Source: Asanoa siamensis
GTDB taxonomy: Bacteria > Actinomycetota > Actinomycetes > Mycobacteriales > Micromonosporaceae
Direction: 5' to 3'
DNA length: 64,000 nucleotides
NCBI RefSeq assembly: GCF_016862555.1
Contig: NZ_BONE01000049.1
Location: 1-64,000 of the forward strand
Position 1 is the stretch's first letter. Every line of letters begins with the position of its first letter. The notes under the pieces are model-generated. The model searched no databases. It was not told the origin of the DNA and was given only the letters and a program-made list of their open reading frames with translations. A program made the translations under genes and the position numbers. Of the stretch, positions 28,997-40,641 are shown piece after piece.

Positions 28997-31011
28997 GCGG
29001 CCGTCACCCGCGCCGCGCAGACCTTGAACTCCGGCATCCGGGAGACCGGGTCGAGCGCGGGGTTGGTCAGCGTGTTGGCCCGGGCGGCCCCGGCGTAGTG
29101 GAAGGGCATGAAGACGGTGTCGGCGCGGATCGCGTCGCTCAGCCGGGCGGGCGCCGTCGCGCTGCCGCGCCGGGTGGCGACCGTGACCGGGCCGCCGTCG
29201 GCCACCCCGAGCCGGGCCGCGAGGTCGGGATGCAGCTCCACGAACGGCTCGCCGGGCAGGGCGGCGACCCGGCGGGTCTGTGCGCCGGACTGGTACTGGG
29301 TCAGCACCCGCCCGGTGGTCAGGTAGAGCGGGAAGTCGGCGTCCGGCTCCTCGGCCGCCGGGCGGTGCGTGACGGGCACGAACCGGGCGCGGCCGTCCGG
29401 CGTGGCGAACCGGTCCAGGAACATCCGCGGCGTGCCCGGGTGCGCGGCGTCGGGGCAGGGCCAGAACACGCCGCCCTCGGCGTCGATCCGGTCGTACGTG
29501 ATGCCGGCGTAGTCCGCGGCGCCGCCCGCGCTGGCCCGGCGCAACTCGTCGAAGACGACCCGCGGCTCGGCCGAGGTCGGCACGCCCAACCGGGCCGAGA
29601 GGTCGGCCAGCACCTCGAGGTCGGTACGGACCCCCGGCGGCGGCGCGGCCAGCCGCCGGCGGCGGATCACCCGGCCCTCGAGGTTGGTCAGCGTGCCGTC
29701 CTCCTCGGCCCACTGCGCGGTCGGCAGCACGACGTCGGCGAGCGCGGCGGTCTCCGACAGCACGAAGTCGGCGACGACGAGCAGGTCCCGCCCGCGCAGC
29801 CAGCGCTCGACACGGGCGGCCCGCGGGGCCGACACGGCCGGGTTGGAGCCGAACACCAGCAGGGCGCGGACCTCGTCGGAGCTGAGCAGCTCGTACGCGG
29901 ACGGCCCCGGCCCCGGGATGTCCGCGGGATCGACACCCCAGACGGCGGCCACGTGAGCGCGTGCCGCCGGGTCGTCGATGCGCCGGTAGCCGGGTAGCTG
30001 GTCGGCCTTCTGGCCGTGCTCGCGCCCGCCCTGCCCGTTGCCCTGCCCCGTCAGGCAGCCGTAGCCGCTGCCGGGCCGCCCGGGCAGGCCGAGCGCGAGG
30101 GCGAGGTTGACGAACGCCGTGACCGTGTCGGTGCCCTTGGCGTGCTGCTCGGCGCCGCGGGCGGTGAGCACCACCGCCCGCCGGGCTCCGGCCAGCCGCT
30201 CGACGGTCGCGTGGAGGTCCGCCACGGGTACGCCGGTGAGCCGCTCGACCCGGGCCGGCCACCAGTCGGACACGGCCGCCCGCACCGCGTCGAAGCCGGT
30301 GGTACGCGCGTCCACGTACGCCTTGTCGACCAGCCCCTCGGTGATCGCGATGTGCAGGAGCCCGTTGCCGAGCGCGAGGTCGGTGCCGGGCGTGGGCTGC
30401 AGGTGCAGCGACGCCATGCGGGCGGTGGCGGTGCGCCGGGGGTCGACCACGATCAGCCCGGCCCCGTCGAGGTGCCGCACGAACGGTGGCATCGTCTCGG
30501 CCGGGTTCGCGCCGACGAGCAGCACCGCGTCGGCCGCCGCGATGTCGGCGACCGGGAAGGGCAGGCCGCGATCCAGACCGAACGCCCGGTTGCCCGCCGC
30601 CGCGGCGGACGACATGCAGAACCGGCCGTTGTAGTCGATGGTGCGGGTGCGCAGGGCGACCCGGGCGAACCTGCCCAGCGCGTACGCCTTCTGGTTGGTG
30701 AGGCCGCCGCCGCCGAAGACCGCGACGGCATCGCGGCCGTGCCTGTCCTGGATCGCCCTGATGCCGTCGACGACGCGATCGAGCGCCTCGGGCCAGGTCG
30801 CCGGCCGCAGGGCGCCGCCGTCGCGGACCAGCGGTTGCGTGAGCCGATCGGGGTGGCGGAGCAGGTCGGCCGCCGTCCAGCCCTTCTGGCACAGCCCGCC
30901 CCGGTTGGTGGGGAACTCGCGGCCCTCGACCTCGACCCCGGTCATGCCGGCGCGCAGCGTCATCGCGCACTGCAGCGCGCAGTACGGGCAGTGCGTGTCG
31001 GCGGCCGGCAT
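28993..31011 (-). CDS. nasA: Assimilatory nitrate reductase, molybdopterin catalytic subunit
   Basis: About 672 residues. The N-terminal [4Fe-4S] cysteines are visible as HCPYCALQC plus GGLC, followed by molybdopterin-oxidoreductase motifs (TIDYNGRFCMSSAA, VLLVGANPAETMPP, GNGQGGREHGQKADQLPGY) and the dinucleotide-binding C-terminal domain with LTTGRVLTQYQSGAQTRR. It reduces nitrate to nitrite in the cytoplasm; no Tat signal is present. The ATG at 31011 is my choice, but GTG codons at 31020 and 31023 are possible because no clear ribosome binding site singles out one start. Confidence 0.93.
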   Translation of the reverse strand: MPAADTHCPYCALQCAMTLRAGMTGVEVEGREFPTNRGGLCQKGWTAADLLRHPDRLTQPLVRDGGALRPATWPEALDRVVDGIRAIQDRHGRDAVAVFGGGGLTNQKAYALGRFARVALRTRTIDYNGRFCMSSAAAAGNRAFGLDRGLPFPVADIAAADAVLLVGANPAETMPPFVRHLDGAGLIVVDPRRTATARMASLHLQPTPGTDLALGNGLLHIAITEGLVDKAYVDARTTGFDAVRAAVSDWWPARVERLTGVPVADLHATVERLAGARRAVVLTARGAEQHAKGTDTVTAFVNLALALGLPGRPGSGYGCLTGQGNGQGGREHGQKADQLPGYRRIDDPAARAHVAAVWGVDPADIPGPGPSAYELLSSDEVRALLVFGSNPAVSAPRAARVERWLRGRDLLVVADFVLSETAALADVVLPTAQWAEEDGTLTNLEGRVIRRRRLAAPPPGVRTDLEVLADLSARLGVPTSAEPRVVFDELRRASAGGAADYAGITYDRIDAEGGVFWPCPDAAHPGTPRMFLDRFATPDGRARFVPVTHRPAAEEPDADFPLYLTTGRVLTQYQSGAQTRRVAALPGEPFVELHPDLAARLGVADGGPVTVATRRGSATAPARLSDAIRADTVFMPFHYAGAARANTLTNPALDPVSRMPEFKVCAARVTAA

Positions 31012-31079
31012 GCCCACCACGGTGCCCAGCGGCCGTTTCGGGGCGGCCTCCCGGCTGTTACCGGGTTGAAAATCGCGTC

Positions 31080-32369
31080 TCACACCGGCCCCCGGGCGGC
31101 GGTGAGATCCCGGCGGAGGTAGCACCACCAGGTCACGGCGACGCAGAGGGCGTAGCCGGCGAGGAAGGTGAGCAGCGCCGCGTCGATCGAGCCGGTCCGG
31201 GCGATCGAGATGCCGAACCCGCGCGGGATCAGGAACCCGCCGAGCGCGCCGACGGCCGCCGCGATGCCGATGACGGCGGCGGCACCGGCGCCCTGGAAGA
31301 TCGCCGGGATCATCCGGTAGGTGGCGCCGTTGCCGACCCCGCTGGCCACGAAGAGGAGCAGGAACGCGGCCAGGAACGGCCCGAAACCGCCGACCGCCAG
31401 CACGGCCGCCACGCCCGCGGCCAGCACGAGGAACGCCACGAGGGTGACCTTCGCGCCGCCGATCCGGTCCGCGAGCCAGCCGCCGACCGGCCGTGCCGCC
31501 GAGCCGACGAGCGGGCCGAGCGCGGCGAAGAGCACGCTGCCGGCGGCCGGGAACTCGTTGCGGATCAGCAGCGGCAGCGCCGCCGAGTAGCCGATGAAGC
31601 TGCCGAACGTGCCGACGTAGAGGAACGACATCACCCACGTGTGCGGGTTCTTGAGCACCGCGGCCTGCTGGCGCAGCGGCGCCCGGGAGACGGTGAGGTT
31701 GTCCATGCACAGCCACGCGCCGACCATCGCGACGAGCACGGGCAGGAGCCAGAGCAGCGGCGCGTACGCCAGGTGGAGCCCGCCGCCCGCGACGACGACG
31801 AGGGGCACCGCGAGCTGCACCACGGCGACGCCGACGTTGCCGCCCGCGGCGTTGACGCCGAGCGCGAGTCCCTTGTGGCGCGCGGGATAGAAGTAGGAGA
31901 TGTTCGCCATCGACGACGCGAAGTTGCCGCCGCCCAGCCCCGCGGTCGCGGCAGCCGCGGCGAAGGCCCAGTAGGGCGTCGCGGGGTTGGTCACGCAGGC
32001 CACCATCAGGGCGAGCGGCAGGACCAGCAGCGCGGCCGACACCGCCGTCCAGTTCCGCCCGCCGAAGCGGGCGACCGCGGCCGTGTAGGGGATCCGCATC
32101 GCGGCACCGACGAGGTTGGGCAGGGCGACGAGCCAGAAGAGCTGGTCGACGGAGAACGCGAAGCCGGCCGCGGGCAGGCTCACGGCCACCGCGCTCCACA
32201 GGAGCCAGATCGAGAACCCGACATGCTCGACGGCGATCGACCAGACGAGGTTGCGCCGCGCGATCCGGCGGCCGGTGGCGGCCCAGAACGCCTCGTCGTC
32301 CGGTCGCCAGTCGGCGATCCAGCCCGGCGCCGGCCGTACCGCTGGGGTGGGGGTGGCGGTGGTCGTCAT
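31080..32369 (-). CDS. narK: NarK-family nitrate/nitrite MFS transporter
   Basis: The 429-residue membrane protein has 12 predicted helices and the nitrate-porter signatures GLGGGNFASSMANISYFYP and GVGNGATYRMIPAIF. The start at 32369 (MTTTATPTPAVRPAPGW) has GGAGAG eight bases upstream; a GTG nine bases earlier is possible. As the first gene of the operon it supplies nitrate to the reductases that follow and can also export toxic nitrite. Confidence 0.95.
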   Translation of the reverse strand: MTTTATPTPAVRPAPGWIADWRPDDEAFWAATGRRIARRNLVWSIAVEHVGFSIWLLWSAVAVSLPAAGFAFSVDQLFWLVALPNLVGAAMRIPYTAAVARFGGRNWTAVSAALLVLPLALMVACVTNPATPYWAFAAAAATAGLGGGNFASSMANISYFYPARHKGLALGVNAAGGNVGVAVVQLAVPLVVVAGGGLHLAYAPLLWLLPVLVAMVGAWLCMDNLTVSRAPLRQQAAVLKNPHTWVMSFLYVGTFGSFIGYSAALPLLIRNEFPAAGSVLFAALGPLVGSAARPVGGWLADRIGGAKVTLVAFLVLAAGVAAVLAVGGFGPFLAAFLLLFVASGVGNGATYRMIPAIFQGAGAAAVIGIAAAVGALGGFLIPRGFGISIARTGSIDAALLTFLAGYALCVAVTWWCYLRRDLTAARGPV

Positions 32370-32426
32370 GGCGGCCACTCTCCGGCCGGGGCGTTGCGCC
32401 CCGATGACCGCTCGCGTGCGCCGTTC

Positions 32427-32442
32427 GTGAAATCGCCGTCAC
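32427..32442. promoter_or_regulatory. GTGA-N8-TCAC dyad upstream of narK
   Basis: A short inverted repeat 58-73 bp before the narK start, in the place where a nitrogen regulator such as GlnR would bind. It does not fit the GTNAC-N6-GAAAC consensus well, so I list it only as a position-based candidate. Between it and the narK start I see no open frame. Confidence 0.25.
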
Positions 32443-32484
32443 CACGCCCCGGCGCCGGTGGTGAGGGCGCCATGAGACCGTCTC

Positions 32485-32800
32485 GTGGCCAACGTGGCGT
32501 ACAACTCGGGGCCGAGCGACCTGGTGGCGACGCTGACCATCCGCGCGGGCGGCGGCGTCGAGTTCGCCCCGCCGACGGGCCCCGGTCTACTCGATCGCCG
32601 CGGGCCGCGACGGCACGCTGATCGAGGAGGTCACGGTGCTGCGCGACGGCCGGCCGTGGCTGCGCGTCGAGACCGAGGACCGCTACGACACCGGCAGGAC
32701 CACGGTGAAGACCACAGGCCTGCAGGTGGACGTGCCGAAGAAGACCAACCAGGTGTTCCGCTACGACCCCCTGACCGGGATGCTCCGCGCCGGCCGGTGA
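32485..32800 (+). pseudogene. Small gene broken by a one-base insertion
   Basis: Two frames give coherent protein that joins only if one C is removed from the GGGCCCCGG run at about 32577-32585. The first part, from GTG, reads MANVAYNSGPSDLVATLTIR and ends in FAPPTG; the second continues PVYSIAAGRDGTLIEEVTVL to a TGA at 32798. The joined product would have about 104 residues, beta-rich and with no family I recognise. No good ribosome binding site is seen, so it may be the 3' remnant of a longer gene, or the insertion may be a sequencing error. It lies between narK (divergent) and furA. Confidence 0.45.
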
Positions 32801-32821
32801 CGCGCCGAGGGCGGCGCTAAA

Positions 32822-32843
32822 AGTTGATTGATTCCAGACAACT
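32822..32843. promoter_or_regulatory. Putative Fur-type operator before furA (AGTTG-N12-CAACT)
   Basis: An A/T-rich stretch unusual for this genome ends 15 nt before the furA ATG and contains AGTTGATTGATTCCAGACAACT, with 5-bp inverted arms. In mycobacteria FurA represses its own operon by binding an A/T-rich site just before the gene, so this is the likely operator. The short distance to the ATG suggests a very short or absent leader. Confidence 0.5.
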
Positions 32844-32858
32844 GTCTACGTTCAGAGG

Positions 32859-35548
<2,690 letters not shown>

Positions 35549-35557
35549 CCATGCCGA

Positions 35558-35598
35558 CCGGCGCCCGGCCGATCCCTTGTGGATCGACCGGGCGCCGG
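35558..35598. terminator. Strong bidirectional stem-loop terminator between katG and the aldo-keto reductase gene
   Basis: Arms of 18 nt (35558-35575 and 35581-35598) pair at 17 of 18 positions around the five-base loop CTTGT. It starts nine bases after the katG stop and ends 13 bases before the stop of the convergent gene, so it can end both transcripts. There is no long T-run, as is common in high-GC actinobacteria. Confidence 0.8.
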
Positions 35599-35611
35599 CT
35601 TCGTCCAGGGG

Positions 35612-36655
35612 TCAGGCCGCGTTGGCCGCCGGGATGCGGACCGGTGCGAACGCGGTCTGGATCCAGTTCGGGTACGGGGCCACCGCCGGGCGGCTGACCT
35701 CGTCGAGCGCGGCCAGGTCCTCGGCGGTGAGCGTCAGCTCGCTGGCGGCGATGTTGTCCGCGAGCTGGTCGAGCCGGCGGGCGCCGACGACGACGCTGGT
35801 GACGGCGCGCTGCGCGAGCAGCCAGGCGAGCGCGACGCGGGACGGGCTCACCTCGTGCCGGTCGGCGACGGTCCGCAGCACGTCGACGATCCGGTGGCCC
35901 TGCTCCTCGTCGAACTGGACGAAGTCGGCGCCGGCCTTCGCGCGACGGCTGTTCTCGTCGGTCGTACCCCCGTCGCGGTGGAACTTGCCCGTGAGGAAGC
36001 CGCCGGCCAGCGGGCTCCACACGGTCAGGCTCACGCCCTCGTCCTCGGCCATCGGCACGAGGTCCCGCTCGGCGTCGCGGGACACGAGCGAGTAGTGCGT
36101 CTGGTTGGCGACGAACCGCGCCTGGTGGTGCAGGGCGGAGATGCCCAGCGCCTTGCTGATCTGCCAGGCCGCGAAGTTCGAGCAGCCGATGTAGCGGATC
36201 TTCCCCTGCCGCACCGCGTCGTCGAGCGCGCCGAGGGTCTCCTCGAGCGGGGTGACGTGGTCGTAGTTGTGCAGCTGGTAGAGGTCGATGTAGTCGGTGC
36301 CGAGCCGGCGCAGGCTGTCCTCCAGCGAGCGCATGATGTGCAGGCGGGTCAGTCCCTGGTCGTTGGGCCCGGTGCCGACCGGCGCCAGCAGCTTGGTGCC
36401 GACGATCACGTCGCGCCGGCGGGAGCCGATCGCCCGGCCGAGCAGCTCCTCGCTCTCGCCGTCCGCGTACACGTCGGCGGTGTCGATGAAGTTGACCCCG
36501 GCGTCGAGCGCGCTGCCGACCACCTGGTCGACCTCGGCCTGCCCGAGTGCGCCGACGTTGCGGAACACCGGGTGCTCCTTGCCGCCGAACGTCATGGTGC
36601 CGAGCGAGATCTCGGAAACCCAGACTCCGGTACGCCCCAGCAGACGGTATTTCAC
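35612..36655 (-). CDS. Aldo/keto reductase
   Basis: A TIM-barrel NADPH-dependent oxidoreductase of 347 residues (start at the second GTG, MKYRLLGRTGVWVSEIS, with GGGAG five bases upstream; a GTG six bases earlier is possible). The catalytic tetrad is visible: Asp and Tyr in FIDTADVYADG, Lys in IVGTKLL, His in LYQLHNYD. The C-terminal cofactor segment VVVGARRLDQLADN is typical. It resembles the YajO/PhlC-like clade that handles aldehydes. It is divergent from a TetR gene across a large palindrome, so it is probably that regulator's target. Confidence 0.93.
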   Translation of the reverse strand: MKYRLLGRTGVWVSEISLGTMTFGGKEHPVFRNVGALGQAEVDQVVGSALDAGVNFIDTADVYADGESEELLGRAIGSRRRDVIVGTKLLAPVGTGPNDQGLTRLHIMRSLEDSLRRLGTDYIDLYQLHNYDHVTPLEETLGALDDAVRQGKIRYIGCSNFAAWQISKALGISALHHQARFVANQTHYSLVSRDAERDLVPMAEDEGVSLTVWSPLAGGFLTGKFHRDGGTTDENSRRAKAGADFVQFDEEQGHRIVDVLRTVADRHEVSPSRVALAWLLAQRAVTSVVVGARRLDQLADNIAASELTLTAEDLAALDEVSRPAVAPYPNWIQTAFAPVRIPAANAA

Positions 36656-36708
36656 TGCCACTCCCTTTGTGCCCCTGATGTCCGACCCGGGATCGGCGTC
36701 GACGGCGA

Positions 36709-36742
36709 AACACTACAGCGTGTCCGGACACCGTGTAGTGTT
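36709..36742. promoter_or_regulatory. 34-bp palindrome, putative TetR operator and promoter region
   Basis: Half-sites AACACTACAGCGTGTCC and GGACACCGTGTAGTGTT are inverted repeats matching at 15 of 17 positions. The site lies midway between the divergent starts of the aldo-keto reductase and TetR genes and includes TAGTGTTATCC, which could serve as a -10 element. Two nested dyads (ACACTACA/TGTAGTGT and GTGTCC/GGACAC) suggest binding of two dimers. Confidence 0.75.
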
Positions 36743-36780
36743 ATCCAGGTCATGCCCCGGGCGACCACTAGGATCCGCAC

Positions 36781-37410
36781 ATGCCCTCGATCACCCGGCG
36801 CCGCGCCGGCCGACCGGCCTCGGCCGAGGCCGACATCCTGGCCGCGACCGAGCGCCTGCTGATCGACGGCGCCAGCTTCACGGAGCTCGGCATCCAGCAG
36901 GTCTGCGCGGAGGCGGGCGTGGCCCGCTCGACCTTCTACATCCACTTCCGCGACAAGACCGACCTGCTGATGCGGCTGGCGGCGGGCCTGACGCGCACGT
37001 CGTTCACGATCGCGTCGGCTTGGGAGCCCAAGGACGGGGTCGACGCGGTCGCCGACGCGTTCCTGCAGGTGGTGGCGATCTACCGCGAGCACGCGGCGGT
37101 GCTGCGCGCGATCACGGAGGTCGCGACCTACGACCGCACGGTGCGCGACTACTGGTACGAGCGCCTGGGCCAGTTCACGGACAACACGATCAGGTTGCTC
37201 CGCCAGGAACAGGAAGCGGGCCGCACGCCGGCCGACATCGACCTGCCGAGCGTGGCCCGCATCATCGTCAAGGGCGGCGAACGCGCGATCGTCGACCACG
37301 TGGCCGACGGCGACCCGGCGGACGACGCGACCTTCTGCCGCGAACTAGGCCGCACCTGGTGGTACGGCGTCTACCGCCGCCCCGCCGACCAGCCCGGCGG
37401 GTCTAGCTGA
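36781..37410 (+). CDS. TetR-family transcriptional regulator
   Basis: The 209-residue protein has an N-terminal TetR helix-turn-helix (ILAATERLLIDGASFTELG...VARSTFYIHFRDK) and an all-helical ligand domain. It is divergent from the aldo-keto reductase gene and should bind the palindrome between them. The ligand may be an aldehyde or quinone detoxified by that enzyme. Its stop converges on the Hsp70-like gene with an 8-base overlap. Confidence 0.92.
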   Translation: MPSITRRRAGRPASAEADILAATERLLIDGASFTELGIQQVCAEAGVARSTFYIHFRDKTDLLMRLAAGLTRTSFTIASAWEPKDGVDAVADAFLQVVAIYREHAAVLRAITEVATYDRTVRDYWYERLGQFTDNTIRLLRQEQEAGRTPADIDLPSVARIIVKGGERAIVDHVADGDPADDATFCRELGRTWWYGVYRRPADQPGGSS

Positions 37411-39205
37411 CGAGCTTGAGGAGCGGGGCGACGCTTTCGTTGACAACGCGGGAGATTTCGCTGGAGAGGTCCGCCACCAGGTCGGCGACGAACTCGTTCG
37501 GGAGTTCCGCCGCCTCGACCGTGGCCAGGAACGCCTTGCGGTGGCGGACGTCCATGACCTTGTCGGTGCCCACGGCGATGGCCAGGCCCGCCGCCACCAC
37601 CCCGCCGGTGATCAGGGCGTACTTCCCGCCGACGCGGGCGCCGCGCCCCACCGCGGCCGCGAAGCCGTGCTGGCGCACCGCGGCCACACCGCCCGCCACC
37701 GCCTTCGCGAGGAGCTGCACCGTCGCCGGGTTGATGGGCACCGCGGGTCGTCCGGAGGACGCCGCCGCCGACAGCACCTGCGGGCTGGTCGAGGCGACCG
37801 CGATCCGGCCGACGTAGTTGAGGGTGAACATCCGGCCCGGCGTGAGCTTGATCGACGTGCCGATCTCGACGTCGATGCCGTAGCGGCGGCAGATGGCCTC
37901 GGCGTGCGGCCGGATGATGCGGTCCAGGCCGTTCTCGGTCCGCTGCGCGTCGGCTTCCGAGCTCGGCAGCGAGTCGACCTCCTTCGACCAGTCCGCGGTC
38001 TTCGCCGCCCGCAGCCGGGCCAGGACCACCTGCTTGGTCTCCTCGAACGTCGTCAGCGTGTGCTCCCGGATGGCCTCCTCCACCTCCGGGATCTGCGGGA
38101 GGCCCGTCATCTCCTGCCGGAACCGGGCCACCCGGGCCTGGTGGCGACCGGCCCCGGCCAGGCCGCGGGCCACCGAGAACGACGGCTCCGGGTCGTGGTC
38201 GAGGTCCGACTCCGGGAACACGGCGCGGCAGCGCGCGGCGACTACGTCCATCCGGCTGCCGCCGCCGGTGAGGACGAGCAGGGCCGGCGGCACCGTCAGC
38301 CAGGCCCGGACCTCGGTCAGCAGCGCCTCGAACCGGTCGGCCCAGCCGCCCGTACGGGCGACCAGATGCTTGATGTCCTGGGTACGCAGCCACCCGGTGG
38401 CGAGGTCGAAGATCGGTGCCAGCGCGGGGTCGAGCGCCTCGGGCCGGTCGTGCAGGATGAAGGTGGCGCCCGAGAACTGGGCCTCCTTCGCCCGGCGGCA
38501 GGCCAGCCGCAGCAGCATCGCGGCGTCCGGGCGGTCCATCGCCCGCTGGAAGGCCGGCTTCCCGCCCAGCGCCGCCATGGCCGAGGTGGCCAGCTCCGCG
38601 TCGATCTCGCGGCAGCCGACGTCGGCGCCCAGCGGGATGTTGCGCGGCTCGAGGTCCCGGATGATCGTGAAGTCGGTCGTCGAGGACCCGACGTCGACGA
38701 TCAGCACGTTGTCGAGCGGGCCGTCGGTGTCGCGTTCCCAGACGTGGACGAGCGCCGACTGCGACTCGGACAGCAGCGAGACAGGCACGGTCGAGCTCGT
38801 CAGCGCCCGCCGGTAGATGTCGACGGCCCCGGCCGGCCAGCCCGACGGGTGACCGACCACGACGTGGCAGTCGTCGCGCAGCTCCGGATGCCGGGTGAAG
38901 AACTCGCCGAGCAGGAGCTGCGCGAACAGCACCGAGTCGGGCGTCTGCAGGTCGGTCTCCGGCGGCCGTTTCACGTTGACGGTGAACTGCACCGCGTCGC
39001 CGACCATCAGGGCCTGCTCGCCGAAGACCCACGCGCCGTCGCGCGCGCGGGCCGTCGCGGTCAGCACGCTGCGCTCCTGTGTGACCGGTCGGGTGTAGAC
39101 GACCGGCTCGGTGTGGTCCTCCGTGTCCGTCCAGGCCAGACAGCTCTCGCCGTCGCCGATGTCGAGACCGATCGCGTACCGCTTCGCGAGCCACTCCATG
39201 GTCAT
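37403..39205 (-). CDS. Hsp70-like ATPase domain protein
   Basis: The 600-residue protein (MTMEWLAKRYAIGLDIGDGE) has an actin/Hsp70 fold: phosphate-1 motif GLDIGDGES, phosphate-2 motif VDVGSSTTDFTI near residue 175, and adenosine motif LVLTGGGSRM near residue 295. Instead of a normal DnaK substrate domain it has a helical region (about 345-430), a short beta segment, and a hydrophobic glycine-rich stretch near residues 530-550 that could associate with membrane. It is the second gene of a pair with a KAP-family NTPase, overlapping by ATGA. I cannot assign a client or partner beyond that. Confidence 0.75.
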   Translation of the reverse strand: MTMEWLAKRYAIGLDIGDGESCLAWTDTEDHTEPVVYTRPVTQERSVLTATARARDGAWVFGEQALMVGDAVQFTVNVKRPPETDLQTPDSVLFAQLLLGEFFTRHPELRDDCHVVVGHPSGWPAGAVDIYRRALTSSTVPVSLLSESQSALVHVWERDTDGPLDNVLIVDVGSSTTDFTIIRDLEPRNIPLGADVGCREIDAELATSAMAALGGKPAFQRAMDRPDAAMLLRLACRRAKEAQFSGATFILHDRPEALDPALAPIFDLATGWLRTQDIKHLVARTGGWADRFEALLTEVRAWLTVPPALLVLTGGGSRMDVVAARCRAVFPESDLDHDPEPSFSVARGLAGAGRHQARVARFRQEMTGLPQIPEVEEAIREHTLTTFEETKQVVLARLRAAKTADWSKEVDSLPSSEADAQRTENGLDRIIRPHAEAICRRYGIDVEIGTSIKLTPGRMFTLNYVGRIAVASTSPQVLSAAASSGRPAVPINPATVQLLAKAVAGGVAAVRQHGFAAAVGRGARVGGKYALITGGVVAAGLAIAVGTDKVMDVRHRKAFLATVEAAELPNEFVADLVADLSSEISRVVNESVAPLLKLVS

Positions 39206-40509
39206 TCGCCCTCCGCGGCGCCGGTGACGGTCCCGACGACGAGCACGTCGGTCAGCAGGGTCAGCAGGTCCGCCGACGGGGGCGGCGGGAACACGAACCC
39301 CGAACCCGGGGCGGCGATGGTACGCAACGTCGCGAGCAGCCGTGGATCGGCGGCGACCAGGTTCCGGTCGACCTGCTTGGTCAGCTCCGGCGGGTCGGCC
39401 GCGTGTGCGAGGCGCTCCCAGACGTGCGGGTCGACGGAGAGCGCCGCGAAGCACTCCGGGTGCTCCTGGCGCAGCATGAGCAGGATGGCGACCTGCCGCA
39501 TACGCTCCGCCGACTGGTCGCCGATCCGGCCCAGCATCGTCAGCGTGAGATTCAGGCTGCTCACGAACCGGCGTACGCGTCGCGGGTTGTTCTCGAAGGC
39601 GACCCGGACGACCTCCCACAGCACCGGGTCGTCGCGCAGGTGGGACAGCCGCGGCCGGACCGAGTTGCAGAGCGACTCGTAGCGGACGGCCGGCAGGTGG
39701 TAGGCGAAGTTGACGAGCTTCTCCAGGTACCACCGGCCACGCGTGCGGTCGCCGTCGAACTGGGCGGCCGCCGCGTCGACGAGGGCGCCCTGGTCCATCG
39801 CGATCATGAAGACGCACGGCGCGTCGCCGGTGAAGATCCGCAGGGCCTCCAGCACCGACAGCGCCGTCTCGCGGCGGCAGCGGTCGAGGTCGTCGATGAA
39901 GACGACGAGCGGGCGGTCGCCGGTCAGCGCCCGGACCACCTCGGTGAAGTCCTTCTCGAACCGGTTGACCGACCCGTAGATGTCGGCCGGCAGCTCCTGG
40001 CCCGCGGCCTCCGTGCCGGAGAACTCCTTCCGCGCCTGCTGCTTGAGTGACTCGAGGTCGTCGACCGAGACCAGGCTGCCGGTGGCGGTCGTGATGAGCT
40101 GGCGGGCGACGAGCCAGGTCGCCGACGCGGACAGCCGGGCCACCCGGGCCAGCGTGCCGCGCAGCCGGTTGCGGACGGCGGGCTCGGGCGAGCTCGCGGC
40201 GGCCCGGACGAGCTCGTTCAGCAGCGTCTGGATGAGCGCGTGCCAGACCTCGTCGCGCTTGTCGTACTTCCACGGGCTGAACGCGACCGTGGACATGCCT
40301 TTCGCGTCCAGCAGGTCGCGGCACACGTTGAGGAAGCTCGACTTGCCCGAACCCCACGGGCCGAACACGGCGAGCGTCAGCGGAAGGTCCGATGTGGCCG
40401 CGATCGCGTCGCAGAGCAGCTCCGCGTGGTCCTGGAAACCGAACTCGTCGGCCGACGTGCCCCGGATCGGGTTGTCTGTCAGCAGGATCGGCCCCAATGG
40501 ACACTCCAT
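39202..40509 (-). CDS. KAP-family P-loop NTPase
   Basis: About 435 residues, beginning MECPLGPILLTDNPI, with the Walker A FGPWGSGKSSFL and a Walker B VVFIDDLDRC that are diagnostic for KAP NTPases (STAND-like P-loop proteins, several of which are predicted or shown to act in phage defence or membrane-associated signalling). Between the motifs a hydrophobic helix (about residues 135-155) may be a membrane insertion, as in many KAP proteins. The ATG lacks a clear ribosome binding site; a TTG four codons later has GGAG six bases upstream and may be the true start. Coupled to the Hsp70-like gene. Confidence 0.8.
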   Translation of the reverse strand: MECPLGPILLTDNPIRGTSADEFGFQDHAELLCDAIAATSDLPLTLAVFGPWGSGKSSFLNVCRDLLDAKGMSTVAFSPWKYDKRDEVWHALIQTLLNELVRAAASSPEPAVRNRLRGTLARVARLSASATWLVARQLITTATGSLVSVDDLESLKQQARKEFSGTEAAGQELPADIYGSVNRFEKDFTEVVRALTGDRPLVVFIDDLDRCRRETALSVLEALRIFTGDAPCVFMIAMDQGALVDAAAAQFDGDRTRGRWYLEKLVNFAYHLPAVRYESLCNSVRPRLSHLRDDPVLWEVVRVAFENNPRRVRRFVSSLNLTLTMLGRIGDQSAERMRQVAILLMLRQEHPECFAALSVDPHVWERLAHAADPPELTKQVDRNLVAADPRLLATLRTIAAPGSGFVFPPPPSADLLTLLTDVLVVGTVTGAAEGE

Positions 40510-40641
40510 TCGACGGTGCGAATGCGAATCATTCCATTCTGGCGGCCGCCGCCACACGCGAAATCACCTGATCGGGCACGCCGTACACACGCCGCGTCGA
40601 TTTCCCGACACGATCCGCCACCCGGCCTAGACTGGACCGCG

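Noticed and set aside
32427-32442. GlnR box upstream of narK
   Set aside because: Only a GTGA/TCAC dyad is present; the GTNAC-N6-GAAAC consensus is not met, so it is kept only as a weak candidate site.
37541-39682. 713-codon plus-strand frame opposite the Hsp70-like and KAP genes
   Set aside because: No start with ribosome binding site, no recognisable domain, and composition typical of an antisense shadow.
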